Shown here piece after piece: positions 10,482 to 23,053 of a stretch of 64,000 nucleotides of DNA (position 1 is its first letter; every line of letters starts with the position of its first letter). The position numbers and the translations under genes are program-made. The notes below the pieces were generated by a model. It was not told the origin of the DNA, did no database searches, and was given only the letters and a program-made list of their open reading frames with translations. This DNA is from Bubalus kerabau (Eukaryota > Chordata > Mammalia > Artiodactyla > Bovidae), in assembly GCF_029407905.1 (NCBI RefSeq), contig NC_073635.1, forward strand, positions 42,585,501 to 42,649,500, given 5' to 3'.

Positions 10482-11816
10482 TGCCAGGAGCCAGCGTGAG
10501 GAACTCCGCCCATGGCAAAGGTAATGAGGAAGGGGGCTCGACATACACAAGGGCGGGATCGAGCCTCAGGAGTCCCCCTGGAAATTCTCGAGCATCTACC
10601 CCCAAAACCAGAGTCTGCCTACTTTACTGCTTTGTGCTCTCGCCTACACCTCTGACTTTATGGGGGGCTATCCCCCACCACTATCTCTCTCTCTGAAAAA
10701 GAGTTAACTTACAGCTCCAGTTAATAAAGTTCCTGGGCATGACAAGAGTGTTTTAATTCACAAACCCCTCAAATGGCTCTCTAACTTGCCTAACAGGTTT
10801 ACCCGGACTCCTACAGCTATGCATATGATTGTTTACAGTCTCCCAGGCGTGAGAGGCATGGGGAGCTTAAGATATTCAAATAGTATAGAGCCTCTCGGAG
10901 AGTTAGAAATTGTCAGAATAGAACTAGTAGAAGATTTCATTGCTGAGCCAATGCTTGCTGCCGAATTTCCACATCCCCTGTATTGTTTCCTTGGAAGTGT
11001 ATTAATTAATATAGGTGGTATGTAGAAAAAATAAGTAGTGGCCTTGGTGTTAACAACTTTAGACCCTTAAGGTAATAAATTCTTTCCTTTGTTGTAAACC
11101 CACTGCACCTCTGCCCTATAGGAATGCAATTTATCTAACACCTTCGGAGGATGGCGCCAAACTTTAAAATAATTACTCTTAGAGAAAATAAGTCTTATGG
11201 TTGACAAACCTTTGTCAGAGTCATAAAATGTTAACAGACCTTCTGGCCAGAAGATGATGTAAATCACCTAAACCATTTGTATACGATATGTTTGCAGAAG
11301 AGAAACCCTGGTTTCAATAAGGATCAAAGACTGCTGACTTTGCATGATTTCACACCCCCTATTAGCCTCTATGTGCAACTTAGGGTATAAAAGCCCCTGT
11401 TGAAAATAAAGCTATGGGCCTTGCTCACCGAACCTTGGTCTCCCCATGTCGTTCTTTCTCTCACCTTCTGGCTGAATTCCCATCTGGAGCATGGAGGCTC
11501 GTCAAGCCTACTAATTTTTCCTGGGCTTCTAAGATCTGACCTGGGAGGCCTTCGTGTCTCCTTTCCTTCAGGAGAACGGGAGGACACCTGCGGCCTACGC
11601 AGGTGATGCAAACTCCTTGTCTTGGAGTTGTATTGGTTTTCCACGTAAAACCAAGTTATTCAGCCTCTTTTCTCCCCTGAATTTTCTCACTGAGCTATCC
11701 CTATTTAACCACTCTTTATATCTCTAATTAATATTTAATTAAGCTATTGCTATTCTAATCACCAACGCCGTCCTCCTGAGGGAATCCCTGGATCCAACCG
11801 GGGCTGGGCCCCAGTA
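10482..11816 (+). repeat. Solo LTR, class II (ERVK-like), nested in BovB
   Basis: 1335 bases starting TGCCAGGAGCC, flanked by the 6-bp TSD AGCATA (10476-10481 and 11817-11822); 6 bp is usual for ERVK-type elements. The end reads CCAGTA where its sister copy at 46432 reads CCGGCA, so the terminal CA has mutated to TA. TATAAAA at 11386-11392 and AATAAA at 11405-11410 mark the U3/R region. Compared with the sister LTR it has about 170 extra bases near 11490-11660. Confidence 0.85.
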
Positions 11817-14800
11817 AGCATATAAGCCTTGACATATTCCTTTCCCAGTTTGGAACCAGTCTGTTGTTCCATGTCCAGTTCTAACTGTTGTTTCTTGACC
11901 TGCATACAGATTTCTCAGGAGGCAGGTAAGGTGGTCTGGTATTCCCATCGCTTGAAAAATTTTCCACATTTTGTTGTGATCCATACAGTAAAAGGCTTTA
12001 GCATGGTCCATGAAGAAGAAATAGTTGTTTTAATTGAATTTTCTTGCTTATTTTATGATCCAGCAGATGCTGGCAATTTGGTCTCTGGTTCCTCTGACTT
12101 TTCTAAATCCCACTTTAACATCTGGAACTTCTGGGTTCACATGCTGCTGAAGCCTAACTTGGAGAACTTTGAGCATTACTCTGCTAGCATGTGAGATGAA
12201 TGCAACTGTGTATTAGTCTGAATGATCTTTGACATTAAAACTGGCATTTTCCAGTCCTGTGGCCACTGTTGAGTTTTCCAATTTTGCTGGCATATTGAGT
12301 GCAGCACTTTCACAGCATCATCTTTTAAGATTTGAAATAACTTAACTGGAATTCCATCACCTCCACCAGCTTTGTTTGTAGTGATGCTTCCTAATGCCCA
12401 CTTGACTTTGCACTCCAGATATCTATTTCTAGGAGAGTGATCACACCATCGTAGTTATCTGGGTCATTAAGATCACTTTGTATAGTTCTTCTGTATATTC
12501 TTTCCTCTTTTTAATAACTGCTGCTTCTGTAGATCCACACAGCTTCTGTCTTTTATTGTGCCCTTCTTTGTATGAAATTTTCCCTTGTTATCTCTAATTT
12601 TCTTGAAGAGATCTCTAGTTTTTCCCATTCTATTTCTTTCTTCTAGTTCTTTGCGTGATCATTTAGGAAGCTCTTCTTATGTCTTCTTTTTATTCTTTGA
12701 AACTCTGCATTCAGATGGATATATCTTTGCTTTTCTACTTTGCCTTTTGCTTCTCGTCTTTTCTCAGCTATTTTTAATGCCTCATCAGACAACCATATTG
12801 CCCTTTCACATTTCTTTTTTGGAGGGATGGTTTTGATCACTGCACCACATACAATGTCATGAACCTCTATCCATAGTTTTTCAGGCACTCTGTCTATGAG
12901 ATCTATTCCCTTGAATATTTGTCACTTTCAGTTTGTAATCATAAGGGATTTGATTTAGGTCATATTGGAATGGTCTAGTGGCTTTCTCTACTTTATTCAA
13001 TTTAAATCTGAATTTGGTAAATAATGAGTTCATGATATGAACAGTCAGCTCCCAGTCTTGTTTTTGCTGACTGTATAGAGCTTCTCCATATTTGACTGCA
13101 AGGAATATAATCAATTTGATTTCAATAGTTACTATCCGTGAAGTCCATGTGCAGAGTCATCTCTGTCTTGTGTTTTCAGAAAAGGGTGTTTGCTGTGACC
13201 TGTGTGTTCTTTTGGCAAAACTCTGTTAGCCTTTGCCTTGCTTCATTTTGCACTCCAAGGTCAAAATTGCCTGTTACTCCAGGTATATCTTGGCTTCCTA
13301 CTTTTCCCTTCCAGCCCCATATAACAGAAAGGACATCTATTTTTAGTGTTAGTTCTAGAAGATCTTGCAGATCTTTATAGAATCATTCAGTTTCAGCTTC
13401 TTCAGCATTAGTGATTGGGGCATAGACTTGGATTACTGTAATATTGGATGGTTTGCCTTGGAAATGAACAGAGATCATTCTGTCGTTTTTGAGATTGCAC
13501 CCAAGTACTGCATTTCAAACTCTTTTGTTGACTATGTGGGCTACTCCATTTCTTCTAAGGAATTCTTGTCCAGAGTAGTAGATGCAATGGTCATCTGAAT
13601 TAAATTCACCCTTTCCGGTCCATTTTAGCTCACTGATTCCTAAAGTGTCAATGTTCACTCTTGCCATCTCCTGTTTGACCAGTCCCAATTTACCTCAATT
13701 CATGGACCTTACATTCCAGGTTCCTATGCAATATTGCTCTTCACAGCATCAGACTTTACTTCCATCACCAGTCCCAACCACATTGGTTGTTGTTCTTGCT
13801 TTGGCTCAGCCTTGGGCACCTACCAACCTGGGTGTTCATCTTTCAGTTTCATATCTTTTTGCCTTTTCATACTGTTCAGGTGTTCCCAAGCCAAGTATAC
13901 TGAAGTGGTTTGCCATTCCCTTTGCCAATAGATAACATTTTGTCAGAACTCTTCACCATGACCCATCCATCCTAGGTGGCTCAACACAGCATTGCTCAAA
14001 GTTTCATTGAGTTAGAGTAGACTCTGATCCATGTGATCAGTTTGGTTAATTTTCTGTAATTGTATCTTTCATTCTGTCTGCCCTCTGACTGATAAGGATA
14101 AGAGACTTTTGGAAGCTTCTGGATGGGAGGGACTGGCTCTGGGAGAATCTGGTTCTTGATCTAATGGGCAGAGTCATCCTCAATGATGCTTTAAATCAAT
14201 TTTCAGTTGATGGGTGGGTCTGTGTTCCTTCCCTGTAATTCATTCTGAAGCTAAATTATGGTAGGGGCAGTGGCAGTAACTGTGATCTCCTTCAAGAGGA
14301 CTCATGCCAACATGTCCTGTGGCTCCCAGGTCTGTTGTATTCAGTGCCCCTGACCCCGCAGCAGGCCATTGTCACCCCATGCCTCCACGGGAGATTCCTG
14401 AACACTAACAGCCAAGTATGGCTCAGTCTCTTGTGGGGTCACTACTCCTTTCTCTTAGGTTCTGGTATGCACAAAGTTTTTCTTGTCCCTTCCAAGAGTG
14501 TTTCCCCAGTCCTCTAGAAATTCTGCATCAAATTCCACTGGTCTTCAAAGTCAAATTCCCTGAAGGTTCTCAGTCCCTTTGCTGGATCCCCAGGTTGGGG
14601 AATGTCTTGTGGGCTCTAGAACATTTGCAACAGTGTGAAAACTTCTTTGATATAATTGTTCTCCAGTTTGAGGGTCTTCTGCTTGGTGAATCTATGGTGG
14701 GGCTAATGATGACCTCCTCCAAGAGGATTTATGCCACATGCAGTGCCTCCCGGGTCTGTTGCAGCCAGAGCCCTCATCCCCATGGCAGCCCCTACTGGTC

Positions 14801-15208
14801 TGTGACTCTGCAGGAAACACTCACTCAAAGGCAGATGTGGTTCTATCTCTTGTAGGGTCCCTGGGTCCTGGCGCACAGAAAGTTTTGTTTGAGTCCACTG
14901 AGCATCTCTGGTGTGTATGAGCTTTGACTCTAAACACAATTTTGCCCATCCTACCACCTTGTTGGGGCTTCTCCTTTGCCCTTGGACATGGGTATCTTTT
15001 TTTGGTGGGATCCAACTTTCTTCTGTACAAAATTGCATCAGCAACTAGTTGCAATTTTGGAGTTCCACAGGAGTATGTAGGGCAGTCCCAAATCTTGTTC
15101 TGGGTACTTAAATGGATAATATTACATATTAAAATATTATATATGATATGTTTCTAGCCCAATTGTCCACATGTCCTTTTGATCTTAAATATGATGATAG
15201 ATAGCAAA

Positions 15209-15881
15209 GTATTGCTGCTGTTTTTCAGTCTCCCAGCCATGTCTGACTCTTTGCAATGCCACAGACTGCACCATGCCAGGCCTCCCTATCCCTCACCATT
15301 TTCCAGAGTTTGCCCAAGTTCATGTTCATTGCATCAGTGACGCCATCCAGCCATATCATCCTCTGATGCCCTCTTTTCCCTATACCCTCAATCTTTCCCA
15401 GCATTAGGGACTTTTCCAATGAGTCACCTGTTCACATCAGCTCACCAAAATACTGGAGCTTCAGTTTCAGCATCAGTCCTTGCAAAGAGTATTCCTGGTT
15501 AATTTCCTTTAAGATTGACTGGTTTGATTTTCTCACTGTCCAAAGGACTTTCTGAAGTCTTCTCCAGCACCACAGTTCAAAGGCATCAATTCTTTGGCAC
15601 TCTGTCTTCTTTATGGTCCACATCTCACAACAGTACATGACCACTGGGAAGACCATAGGCTTGACTATATGGACCTTTGTTGGCGGAGTGATGTCTCGTC
15701 TTTTCAATACACTGTCTAGGTTTGTCATAGCTTTCCTGCCAAGAAGCAATTGTCTTCTGATTTCATGGCTACAGCCACTATTCACAGCGATTTTAGAGCC
15801 CAAGAAGAGGATATCGGTCACTGCTTCTAAATTTTCTCCTTCTATTTGCCATGAAATAATGGTGCTGGATGCCATGATCTT

Positions 15882-15921
<40 letters not shown>

Positions 15922-16037
15922 GAGTTTTAAGTTGACTTTTTCACTCTCTTCTTTCACCCTAATCAAGAGGCTCTTTAGTTCCTCTTCACTTTCTACCATT
16001 AGAGTAGTATCATCTGCATATCTGAGGTTGTTCACGT
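15209..16037 (-). mobile_element. Older BovB 3' fragment
   Basis: Minus-strand C-terminal domain and part of RT (up to the codons before YADD), flanked by TSD TAGCAAA (15202-15208 and 16038-16044). The coding stretch 15432-15920 has FELWCWRRL and ILKEI motifs. A run of 32 T (15884-15915) lies inside the coding region, not at the 3' tail. No pentamer tail survives at its 3' end, and divergence is higher than in the other copies. Confidence 0.87.
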
Positions 16038-16044
16038 TAGCAAA

Positions 16045-16706
16045 TTATATATTTGGTTTTAAGAATAAAATATAACCTATATGCATAGTGAATAATTATT
16101 TTGATACTTATATGATTGTATTTTTCTAACATGATATATATGTCAAATATACTAGCTTTTAGTAGCAAAAATGTGAGCATAAATGTCTATCATATGATTT
16201 CTGGGTTATTTTATGCATTCTGGTAGAACTTATATAGAATGCTCACAGAAATATAATAAAATTCTGGTTTAGCATGATCCAGTAAGCTTAATTTTTCTCA
16301 ATAAAATTCTCATGTTAACAGGAAAATTCTGCTGAAATGGTCGCAACTACACACCACTGCAACTGAATCACAAGTTAGGATAGGTAAGCACTGAGTATAT
16401 TTAAGAGACTTTGCTGGAATATTTTTCATTCTAACTTAGAAATCTAAGGATGCAATTTGAGACCTCAAACTTTCATTCTTTGGTGAATCGTCTTTTAAAT
16501 AAAAGCTATTTTTAACTTAGGGCTCATAAAAAATAGTACATTGTGTTTTATTAACACTGCTCTCATTCCACCAACCACTACCACTGCCACACACACACAC
16601 GCACAAAACCCCTCAATGGAAGCTAATATCTGATTTTTATTCCATCCTTCTCCAGCAGATGGCAGTGTGGCTGTGGCGTATTAATTCACATTACACACAC
16701 ATCAGG
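16045..16706. other. Unassigned AT-rich sequence
   Basis: No recognised gene or repeat apart from a short CA run at about 16589-16605. Confidence 0.5.
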
Positions 16707-16872
16707 GTTGGGCTTCCCAGGTGATAACCCACTTGCCATTGCAGGAAGATCCTCTAGAGGAGGAAATGGCAACCCACTCTAGCATTCTTGCTGGGAAAAT
16801 GCCATGGACAGAGGAGCCTGATGGGCTACAGTGCCTGGGGTTGCAAAGAGTCAGATACAACTGAGTGAACAC
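16707..16872 (+). mobile_element. Bov-tA SINE
   Basis: GGGCTTCCCAGGTG head with an internal deletion of the middle of the tRNA-like part, then the normal body ending near GACTGAGTGAA-type sequence and a CA-rich tail. Confidence 0.82.
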
Positions 16873-16996
16873 ACACACAGTGTAAATATATGAGGAAAGA
16901 ATATATTAGGAAAAGAAAAGAAAAAAGGTGGCACATAAGAGGCATATGCTTAGAGTCAAGGTATAAATTATTTTTTATGATCCTTTCATTTTAGTG

Positions 16997-17196
16997 GGGC
17001 TTCCCAGGTAAAGAATCTGCCTGCCAACGCAGGAGACATAAGAGACATGGTTTCAGTCCTTGGGTTGGGAAGATCCCCTGGAGGAAGGAATGGAAATCCA
17101 CTCCAGTAATCTTGCCTGGGGAATCCCATGGACAGAGGAGCCTTATGGGCTAGAGTCCATGGGGTAGCAAAGAGTCAGACACAAGTGAACCAAAAA
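16997..17196 (+). mobile_element. Bov-tA SINE
   Basis: GGGCTTCCCAGGTAAAGAAT head, standard body (GGGTTGGGAAGATCCCCTGG) and a diverged 3' end. Lies 125 bases after another Bov-tA in the same orientation. Confidence 0.87.
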
Positions 17197-17547
17197 ATTA
17201 GATGGGTTGAGCTAAACTGGGGATGATTATAGGGTGGAAAGCCAATACCTTGTACTTCCGGGGTAAGTAGGCCCAAATAAAGGGAAATCAGTTTCTGAAG
17301 ATACCAATACAGAATGTGGGGAAAGTCAATTGTTTTTTAAGGAAAAACAAGACATTTTATATTTATGTTCAGGGGGCTCATAAATATATTTATGTTAATT
17401 AAATTTATTCATTTCACCATATTGAAATCTTTCCAAAGTCTCATAACTCTTTGTATAATTAATTCCCTTACTTTTCCCACAATATCCATTAACTTTTTAT
17501 ATAAGATATAACAATTATTACATGGTTTATATGATGTCTATCCACTA

Positions 17548-17660
17548 TAGCTAAAATATAAGCTCCAAGAAGCAAGAGTTTTGGTCTTTTGTTCACTAAT
17601 ATATCTGAATTTCTGAGAAAGGTGCCTGGCACATAGAAAAAATTCTCATTAAATATATAT
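17548..17660 (+). mobile_element. L2 LINE 3' end (ancient)
   Basis: Matches the familiar L2 terminal pattern: AAGCTCC..., then GTGCCTGGCACATAGA followed by a degraded CAATAAAT-type end. Strongly diverged, as expected for an old mammalian repeat. Confidence 0.55.
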
Positions 17661-17696
17661 GTTAATTATCCTCCAAATTGTTTTAAAAAAGTGTTT

Positions 17697-18077
17697 CAGT
17701 TCAGTTCAGTCCCTCAGTCATGTCCGACTCTTTGCGACCCCATGAATCGCAGCACGCCAGACCTCCCTGTCAATCACCAACTCCCGGAGGTCACCCAAAC
17801 TCATGTCCACCGAGTCGGTGATACCATCCAGGCATTTCATCCTCTGTTGTCCCCTTCTTCTCCTGCCCCCAATCCCTCCAAGCATCACAGTCTTTTCCAA
17901 TGAGTCAACTCTTCACATCAGGTGACCAAAGTATTGGAGTTTCAGCTTTAGCATCATTCTTTCCAAAGAATAGCCAGGACTGATCTCCTTTAGGATGGAC
18001 TGGTTGGATCCTCTTGCAATCCAAAGGACTCTCAAGAGTCTTCTCCAACACCACAGTTCAAAAGCATCAATTCTTCA
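17697..18077 (-). mobile_element. BovB 3' end fragment
   Basis: Starts with the TTCAG pentamer tail and covers the last 380 bases of BovB on the minus strand. AGTGT at 17690-17694 and 18078-18082 is a likely TSD. The coding remnant 17718-17900 contains the RRRRGQQRMK basic patch of the C-terminus. Confidence 0.9.
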
Positions 18078-18082
18078 GTGTA

Positions 18083-19243
18083 TTTAATTGAAATAATTGT
18101 TTACATGTCTTAAATTAGATGCAGTATAAAAAAGTGCATATAAAACTGTTATATGAAGTATAATTTATTCAAACGTTTTAAGCACACTGCCAAGCAATTT
18201 TAATTATTTTTTAAACATAATTTTTTTTGCTTTCATTTTCTGCTAGTTCTTGTACAATGTTAATGCATTGTATTAATCAGTATGCACTGTAATTCTCAGC
18301 TAAAGGAAATAATTAGCCTATGCTGGTCAGTCAGTTAGTCATTCAACTAGAGCTTGGAGTAGGCACTCACATCCTTATCAAACAGAAGAATTGCTAAATT
18401 CTAATGAAAGTGATGTATTAGATAAAGCACGCTGAGTTTAATGAGCCTAGAATGAAATGAGGTGAGTAATGCAGTTACTAAAATTCACCAGTGGTCAGCA
18501 AATGTAGAACCTTGTGACTGTATTTTGTCATCTCAACATAATGGTTTATTCTCCAGAAAGAAGCCTCATTAACTATTCTTAATGTGTTTAAAATAAGTCA
18601 TCAGTCTTAAAAATAAATACAGTTGATAAAGTTGTCTAAATTCGATTATTTTAAGACAGGCATGAGGCTGAGAGAAGACACAGCAATTACTTGTCCAATG
18701 AACTGTATAATGTCTTGGTATTCTTTCCTTTCTTCTTTGAAGACTGTCTAGATCTCCAGTATTTGGAGAGAAAAGGCAGAGGTTTATGATTTCTAGGGTG
18801 AAATTCTGACTAGGAAAAAGAATGTAAAATAAAGTTTTAAGAAACCAGAAAATAACATATGTTCAAATTTATGACATTTAACAATTTTTGAGAAATTATT
18901 TCCTTATTCTCATTTTTATTCACTATATGATGCTTTATATTTCAAATTAAGATAGATCAGTTTATGCTAATATTGCATTAACAATACTTTATACGTTTGT
19001 AACAAATAAATAAAATTAAACTAAATATCCATACTGTATATTTCAAGTTATCTGTGAACTTGTAAGAAAAACATAAATTCTAAGTTGACACATTTACCTA
19101 CACTTAAAGAAATGTGTATTTTTTAAAATATCCAACCAAAAATGCAGATACCATATTTCTACTCTGTGCCTTTTTTATCATTTAGATATCTTCAAACTAC
19201 TCAGCATCTTATGAGAAATAAAAATATTTTCATGTAAATATAA
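18083..19243. other. AT-rich sequence without recognised genes
   Basis: No repeat family or coding pattern recognised; no open frame worth reporting. Confidence 0.5.
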
Positions 19244-19458
19244 GGAATTTCCAGGTGGCTCAATGGTAAAGAATCCACCTGCCAATGCAGGGGAGGCAGG
19301 TTCCATCCCTGGATTGGGAAGATCCCTTGGAGAAGGACATGGCAACTCACTACAGTATTCTTGCCTGAAAATCCCTTTGACAGAGGAGCCTGGGGGGCTA
19401 TAGACCATGGTGTAGCAAAACAGTCTGACATAACCTAGTGACTAAACAACAATAGCAA
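19244..19458 (+). mobile_element. Bov-tA SINE
   Basis: Complete head-to-tail copy flanked by the 10-bp TSD GTAAATATAA (19234-19243 and 19459-19468). Tail is ACAACAATAGCAA. Confidence 0.92.
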
Positions 19459-20149
19459 GTAAATATAAAAAATGAGTCTTTTAAAGTTAGACAACTATGA
19501 AGCAAATAATTTCTGTAAGAAAAATTTTATTTTCAGTTAATTTGTGCAAAGCAATTTAATTTAAAATTATTTCTAATCAGCTCTGGAGAAAAGTCAATAC
19601 ATTTTGTAAGTCCACATGAAAGATAAAGGTTCCAGAATGTATTAGCTCTTAATTGTTTTCTATTTCAGATTATAAGTTCATGTTAAAATTAAAGATTAAT
19701 TATGCATATAGTAAAAACATTCATTTTAATCAGTAGAAATCATTTTATGATATAATAACTCATGCTTAAATTACAATTTTCTAGATGTTTAAAACAATAC
19801 AATTAAGCTATAGTACAGAAATCAACATAAGATGCTTAGGTTCTCTTTTAGACATAGTATGTTTTATTTAAAGAGGGAATGAACTTTTTCTTATTATTCC
19901 CAGTCACGTGAAAAGTTATTATTATTATAAAATTCTGATAACATACAAGAATATTCAAATGACTATGACATTTGGTATTTCACATTGGTTTCATTCAGAT
20001 GAAAATCTAACTAATCATTGAGTTAGTTAGTTAGAAAATATATGCATCATTTCAAACATAATCTTTTCTTCTGAATACATTTAATTCTAAACAGCATGCG
20101 GTTTACATATATTCCTGTTGCTAAATTAATTAAACAAGGAGAACTTTAG

Positions 20150-20640
20150 ACTGAAGTGGCTCTAAGGCTGTGGTAGCTTACATATTCAAACCAAGAATCT
20201 AATCCTATAAATGCCTGAGGAAGCCCTGGGGCACGTCCTTGGCAAGAGAGCACTTGCCTTTTAGTTGCCAAAAGCAGCCAACAGAGAAAGGCAGAAGGTT
20301 TATGGCAGGCCAGTGACAGGGATGCCATCCCCACTAGGTGAGCTGGAGTGGAGAGGAGCCTGACCCAAGAGGCAGGGCTTGGCCAAGAAGTGGCATCCCC
20401 TGATGCTACCCTTCCCCTTTCACCTCTACAGCTCAAACCAAGTGACATTCCCCTGGTGGTATTCTTTCCCTCCCACCTCTAAAGCTCAAGCTGCAGCACG
20501 CACCTCTCCACACTCACTTTTTAACTGACTTTTTTATTCTGTCTCTTTGCTCCCTAGCCAGTGATAAATTTTAATAATAAATCATCCTTTATGTGAAAAA
20601 GAAATCAAAACCTAAGGGCAACCAATTGTAACAGCCAATT
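20150..20640. other. GC-richer island of unknown origin
   Basis: About 490 bases clearly richer in G and C than the surroundings, with CCTCTACAGCTCAA and CCTCTAAAGCTCAA as an internal near-repeat (20424-20437, 20476-20489) and AATAAA near 20577. It could be an old LTR, but I cannot place the ends or find a TSD. The minus-strand open frame (20146-20448) shows no recognisable domain. Confidence 0.35.
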
Positions 20641-20689
20641 GGGCTTTAAGCTATAACTAATCAAATACTTTCTTTTTTATGCTTTGGCA

Positions 20690-20825
20690 CTGTTTTCTTT
20701 TTTTTTAGATGTACTGTGTTGTTTGTAGGATATTAGTTCCCCTCTTACTTCCCTAACCAGGGATTGAACCTGGACCTGGAAATGAGGCATTGTCTAATAC
20801 TAGGCTGCCAGGGAATTCTCAGGTG
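20690..20825 (-). mobile_element. CHR-type tRNA-derived SINE
   Basis: On the plus strand reads TTAGTTCCC...CCAGGGATTGAACC...CTGCCAGGGAATTC, the reverse complement of the cetartiodactyl CHR SINE body. TTTTTTTT at its left is the reversed poly-A tail. The same family appears in the other direction at the window end. Confidence 0.75.
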
Positions 20826-21435
20826 TCTTTCCCTTATCTCCCATGGATGGAACCCTCTGAACCATTTCTGATTTGAGTGCTGCTCCATTCAAATAGATGA
20901 ATGTTCAAATAAACTCAAAATATTTAATATGGTTAAGTTTATCTTTTAACAGTACATCATATATCTGAGTATATAAAAATTCACATGAATGAATATGTAT
21001 AACAAGGAAAAAAAACAGAGATATATAAGAAGTTATGTCAGTAAAATGGCAGAAGAGGAATTTCAGCCATAGTTTCTTGCAGCAATATTGATTTAACAGC
21101 AACGTGTGGGCCATATTTCTTGCTGAGATGTCAGGATTTAGTCAAGTAGTTTAAGTCCTCGAACAAACACAAATCCAAAAATAACTGCATGAAAATGAGT
21201 AAGGAGAGTGATTTCACTTTACCATGTCAGCCTTCACACTAAGCTGGAACAGCTGAGTGTCCAGAGAAATTCACATGAAAATTTGGCCCACAAATTCACT
21301 TGGGAAAAGAGAGAGTGGAGCATTCATCCAACATCCTTCTAGTGAGTTACTCAAGGGTATGGTTTCTGTCTTCCCTCATGGAGTGCTGAAGGACATGGCA
21401 TGCCTAGGACACCTAAGAACTAAAGCAAAAGATAT

Positions 21436-22715
21436 AGGCTACAAAAGCAAAACCAAACAGATGGAACTACATCAAACTAAAAAACTTCTGCACAACAAGG
21501 GAAACAATCAACAAAGTGAAAAGGCAATCAATGGAATGTGAGAAAATATTTACAAACCATATTTCGATAAGGGGTTAGTATCCAAAATATATAAGGAGCT
21601 AGCAACTCAATAGCAAAAACCAACCTGATTAAAAATGGGCAAAAGACATGAATATAAAAATGGGCAAAAGACATGAATAGAAATTTCTCCAAACAATGTA
21701 TGCAAATTACTGACAGCTGTATGAGAAGATGCTAAATATTACTAATCATCAGGGAAATGAAAATCAAAACCATGAGATAATATTTCACAGCTTTTAGAAT
21801 GGATGTTATAAAAATAAACAAAGATTAAAAAGCATTGGTGAGGATGCAGAGAAATTGGAATACATAAATACTATTGGTGGAAATGTAAAATGGTACAGCC
21901 ATTAAGGAAAACAGTATAAAGTTTCCTCAAAAAACTTAAAAAAATAGAATTATCATATGATCCAGTAATTCTGTTTTGGGACATATATCTAAAAAATTGA
22001 AATCAGGATCTCAAAGACATATTGGAACATCAATGTTCAGAACAGCTTTATATACAATAGCCAAGAAATGGAAGGGCTTCCCTGGTGGCTCAGTGGTAAA
22101 GAAACTGCCTGCCAATGCAAGAGACACAGTTCCATCCCTAGATCAGGAAGATCCCTTGGAGAAGAAAACAACAATGCACGCAAGTATTCTTGCCTGGAAA
22201 ATCCCATGGACAGAGGAGACTGGTGCACTACAGACCATGGGATAGTAAAAGAGTCAGATATATTTTAATGACTAAACAACAACAAAGATACGGAAACAAC
22301 TAACATTTATCAGTAGATGAATGCATAAAGAAAATCGGGTATATACATTTAATGAAATATTATTCAGCATTAAAAAATAAGAAATCCTGTCATAACACAA
22401 CAACATGAATATAATTGAATGGCATTCTGCTGAGTGAAAAAAAGCCAGTTACAGAAGGATAAGCACTGCATAACCCCACTTATATAAAGTATCTAAAATA
22501 GTCAAAATTGTAGAAACAGATTGCAGAATGGTGTTTTCCATAGACTGGAGAGATGTTCAATGGGTATAAAATTTCAGTTCTGTGAAGTGAATAAGCTCTA
22601 GAAATCTACTGTACAATATTGTACTTGTAGTCTACGATATTATATTGTACTTGTACATTTAAAATATATATTGAAGATAGGTCTAATGTCTGTTTCTATG
22701 ACATTAAAAAATATT
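21436..22715 (+). mobile_element. Old L1 LINE 3' end, interrupted by a SINE
   Basis: Contains the late ORF2 order of blocks: AAAAACTTCTGCACA, GAGAAAATATTTACAAAC, GGAGCTAGCAACTCAA, AAAATGGGCAAAAGACATG, GAGGATGCAGAGAAATTGG, CATATGATCCAGTAATTCTG, then, after the SINE at 22074-22284, ATTATTCAGCATTAAAAAATAAG and a decayed 3' UTR. The frame is closed by many stops. A 25-bp tandem duplication lies at 21630-21679. Divergence is larger than in the young ruminant L1 pieces. Confidence 0.87.
22074..22284 (+). mobile_element. Bov-tA SINE inside L1
   Basis: Full copy starting GGGCTTCCCTGGTGGCTCAG. The TSD has diverged: AAGAAATGGAA (22063-22073) against AAGATACGGAA (22285-22295). Confidence 0.9.
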
Positions 22716-23053
22716 AGTTATGTTGAGGTTGAGAGTCTTGTTTAAAAATATTTTGCTCAATACAACCCATATTCATAGTAAAGTTTGAAATAGTAATTTA
22801 AAATTTAAAAATATTTAAAAATATTCTTGCATTAGCATCAGTGTAAGGGGATCTGGTCAGTGATTTCTATTTACATTGTCTTCTTCTAATTTTCCTGAAA
22901 TTTATGGCATATTTAGTACCTCCAAATTTTAGCTGTGAAGGAATTTGAAAAATTAAAATAATATCTCACTTTTTGGAATATGTGTGTAACAAAGGAGAAC
23001 AAACCTGACTCCATGTTGGATCTATTATTTTAGCTCTAAACTTTGTTTTCCTT

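Larger units (their letters stand above)
9517..15080 (-). mobile_element. Long BovB LINE reaching its 5' region, split by two insertions
   Basis: Read on the minus strand: 5' untranslated-like modules (about 13950-15080), endonuclease region (about 12900-13700; for example WFALE/CNLKND strand complement and the DLNQIPYDYK motif), linker, RT and C-terminal domain, then the pentamer tail at 9517. It is interrupted by an L1 tail (9881-9956) and an LTR (10482-11816). Without these it is about 4.1 kb, the most complete BovB here. Many frameshifts make it inactive. The right edge is a judgement from where recognisable BovB stops. Confidence 0.85.

Noticed and set aside
10352..10696. Open frame of 114 codons on the plus strand
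   Set aside because: It crosses the BovB/LTR junction and reads BovB antisense, so it is accidental.
14418..15157. Several open frames of 60-145 codons on both strands
   Set aside because: They all lie in the GC-richer BovB 5' region; no domain, and the strand of the element is minus.
20146..20448. 100-codon minus-strand frame in the GC-rich island
   Set aside because: No domain, no codon pattern and no second supporting signal; GC-rich DNA gives longer open frames by chance.
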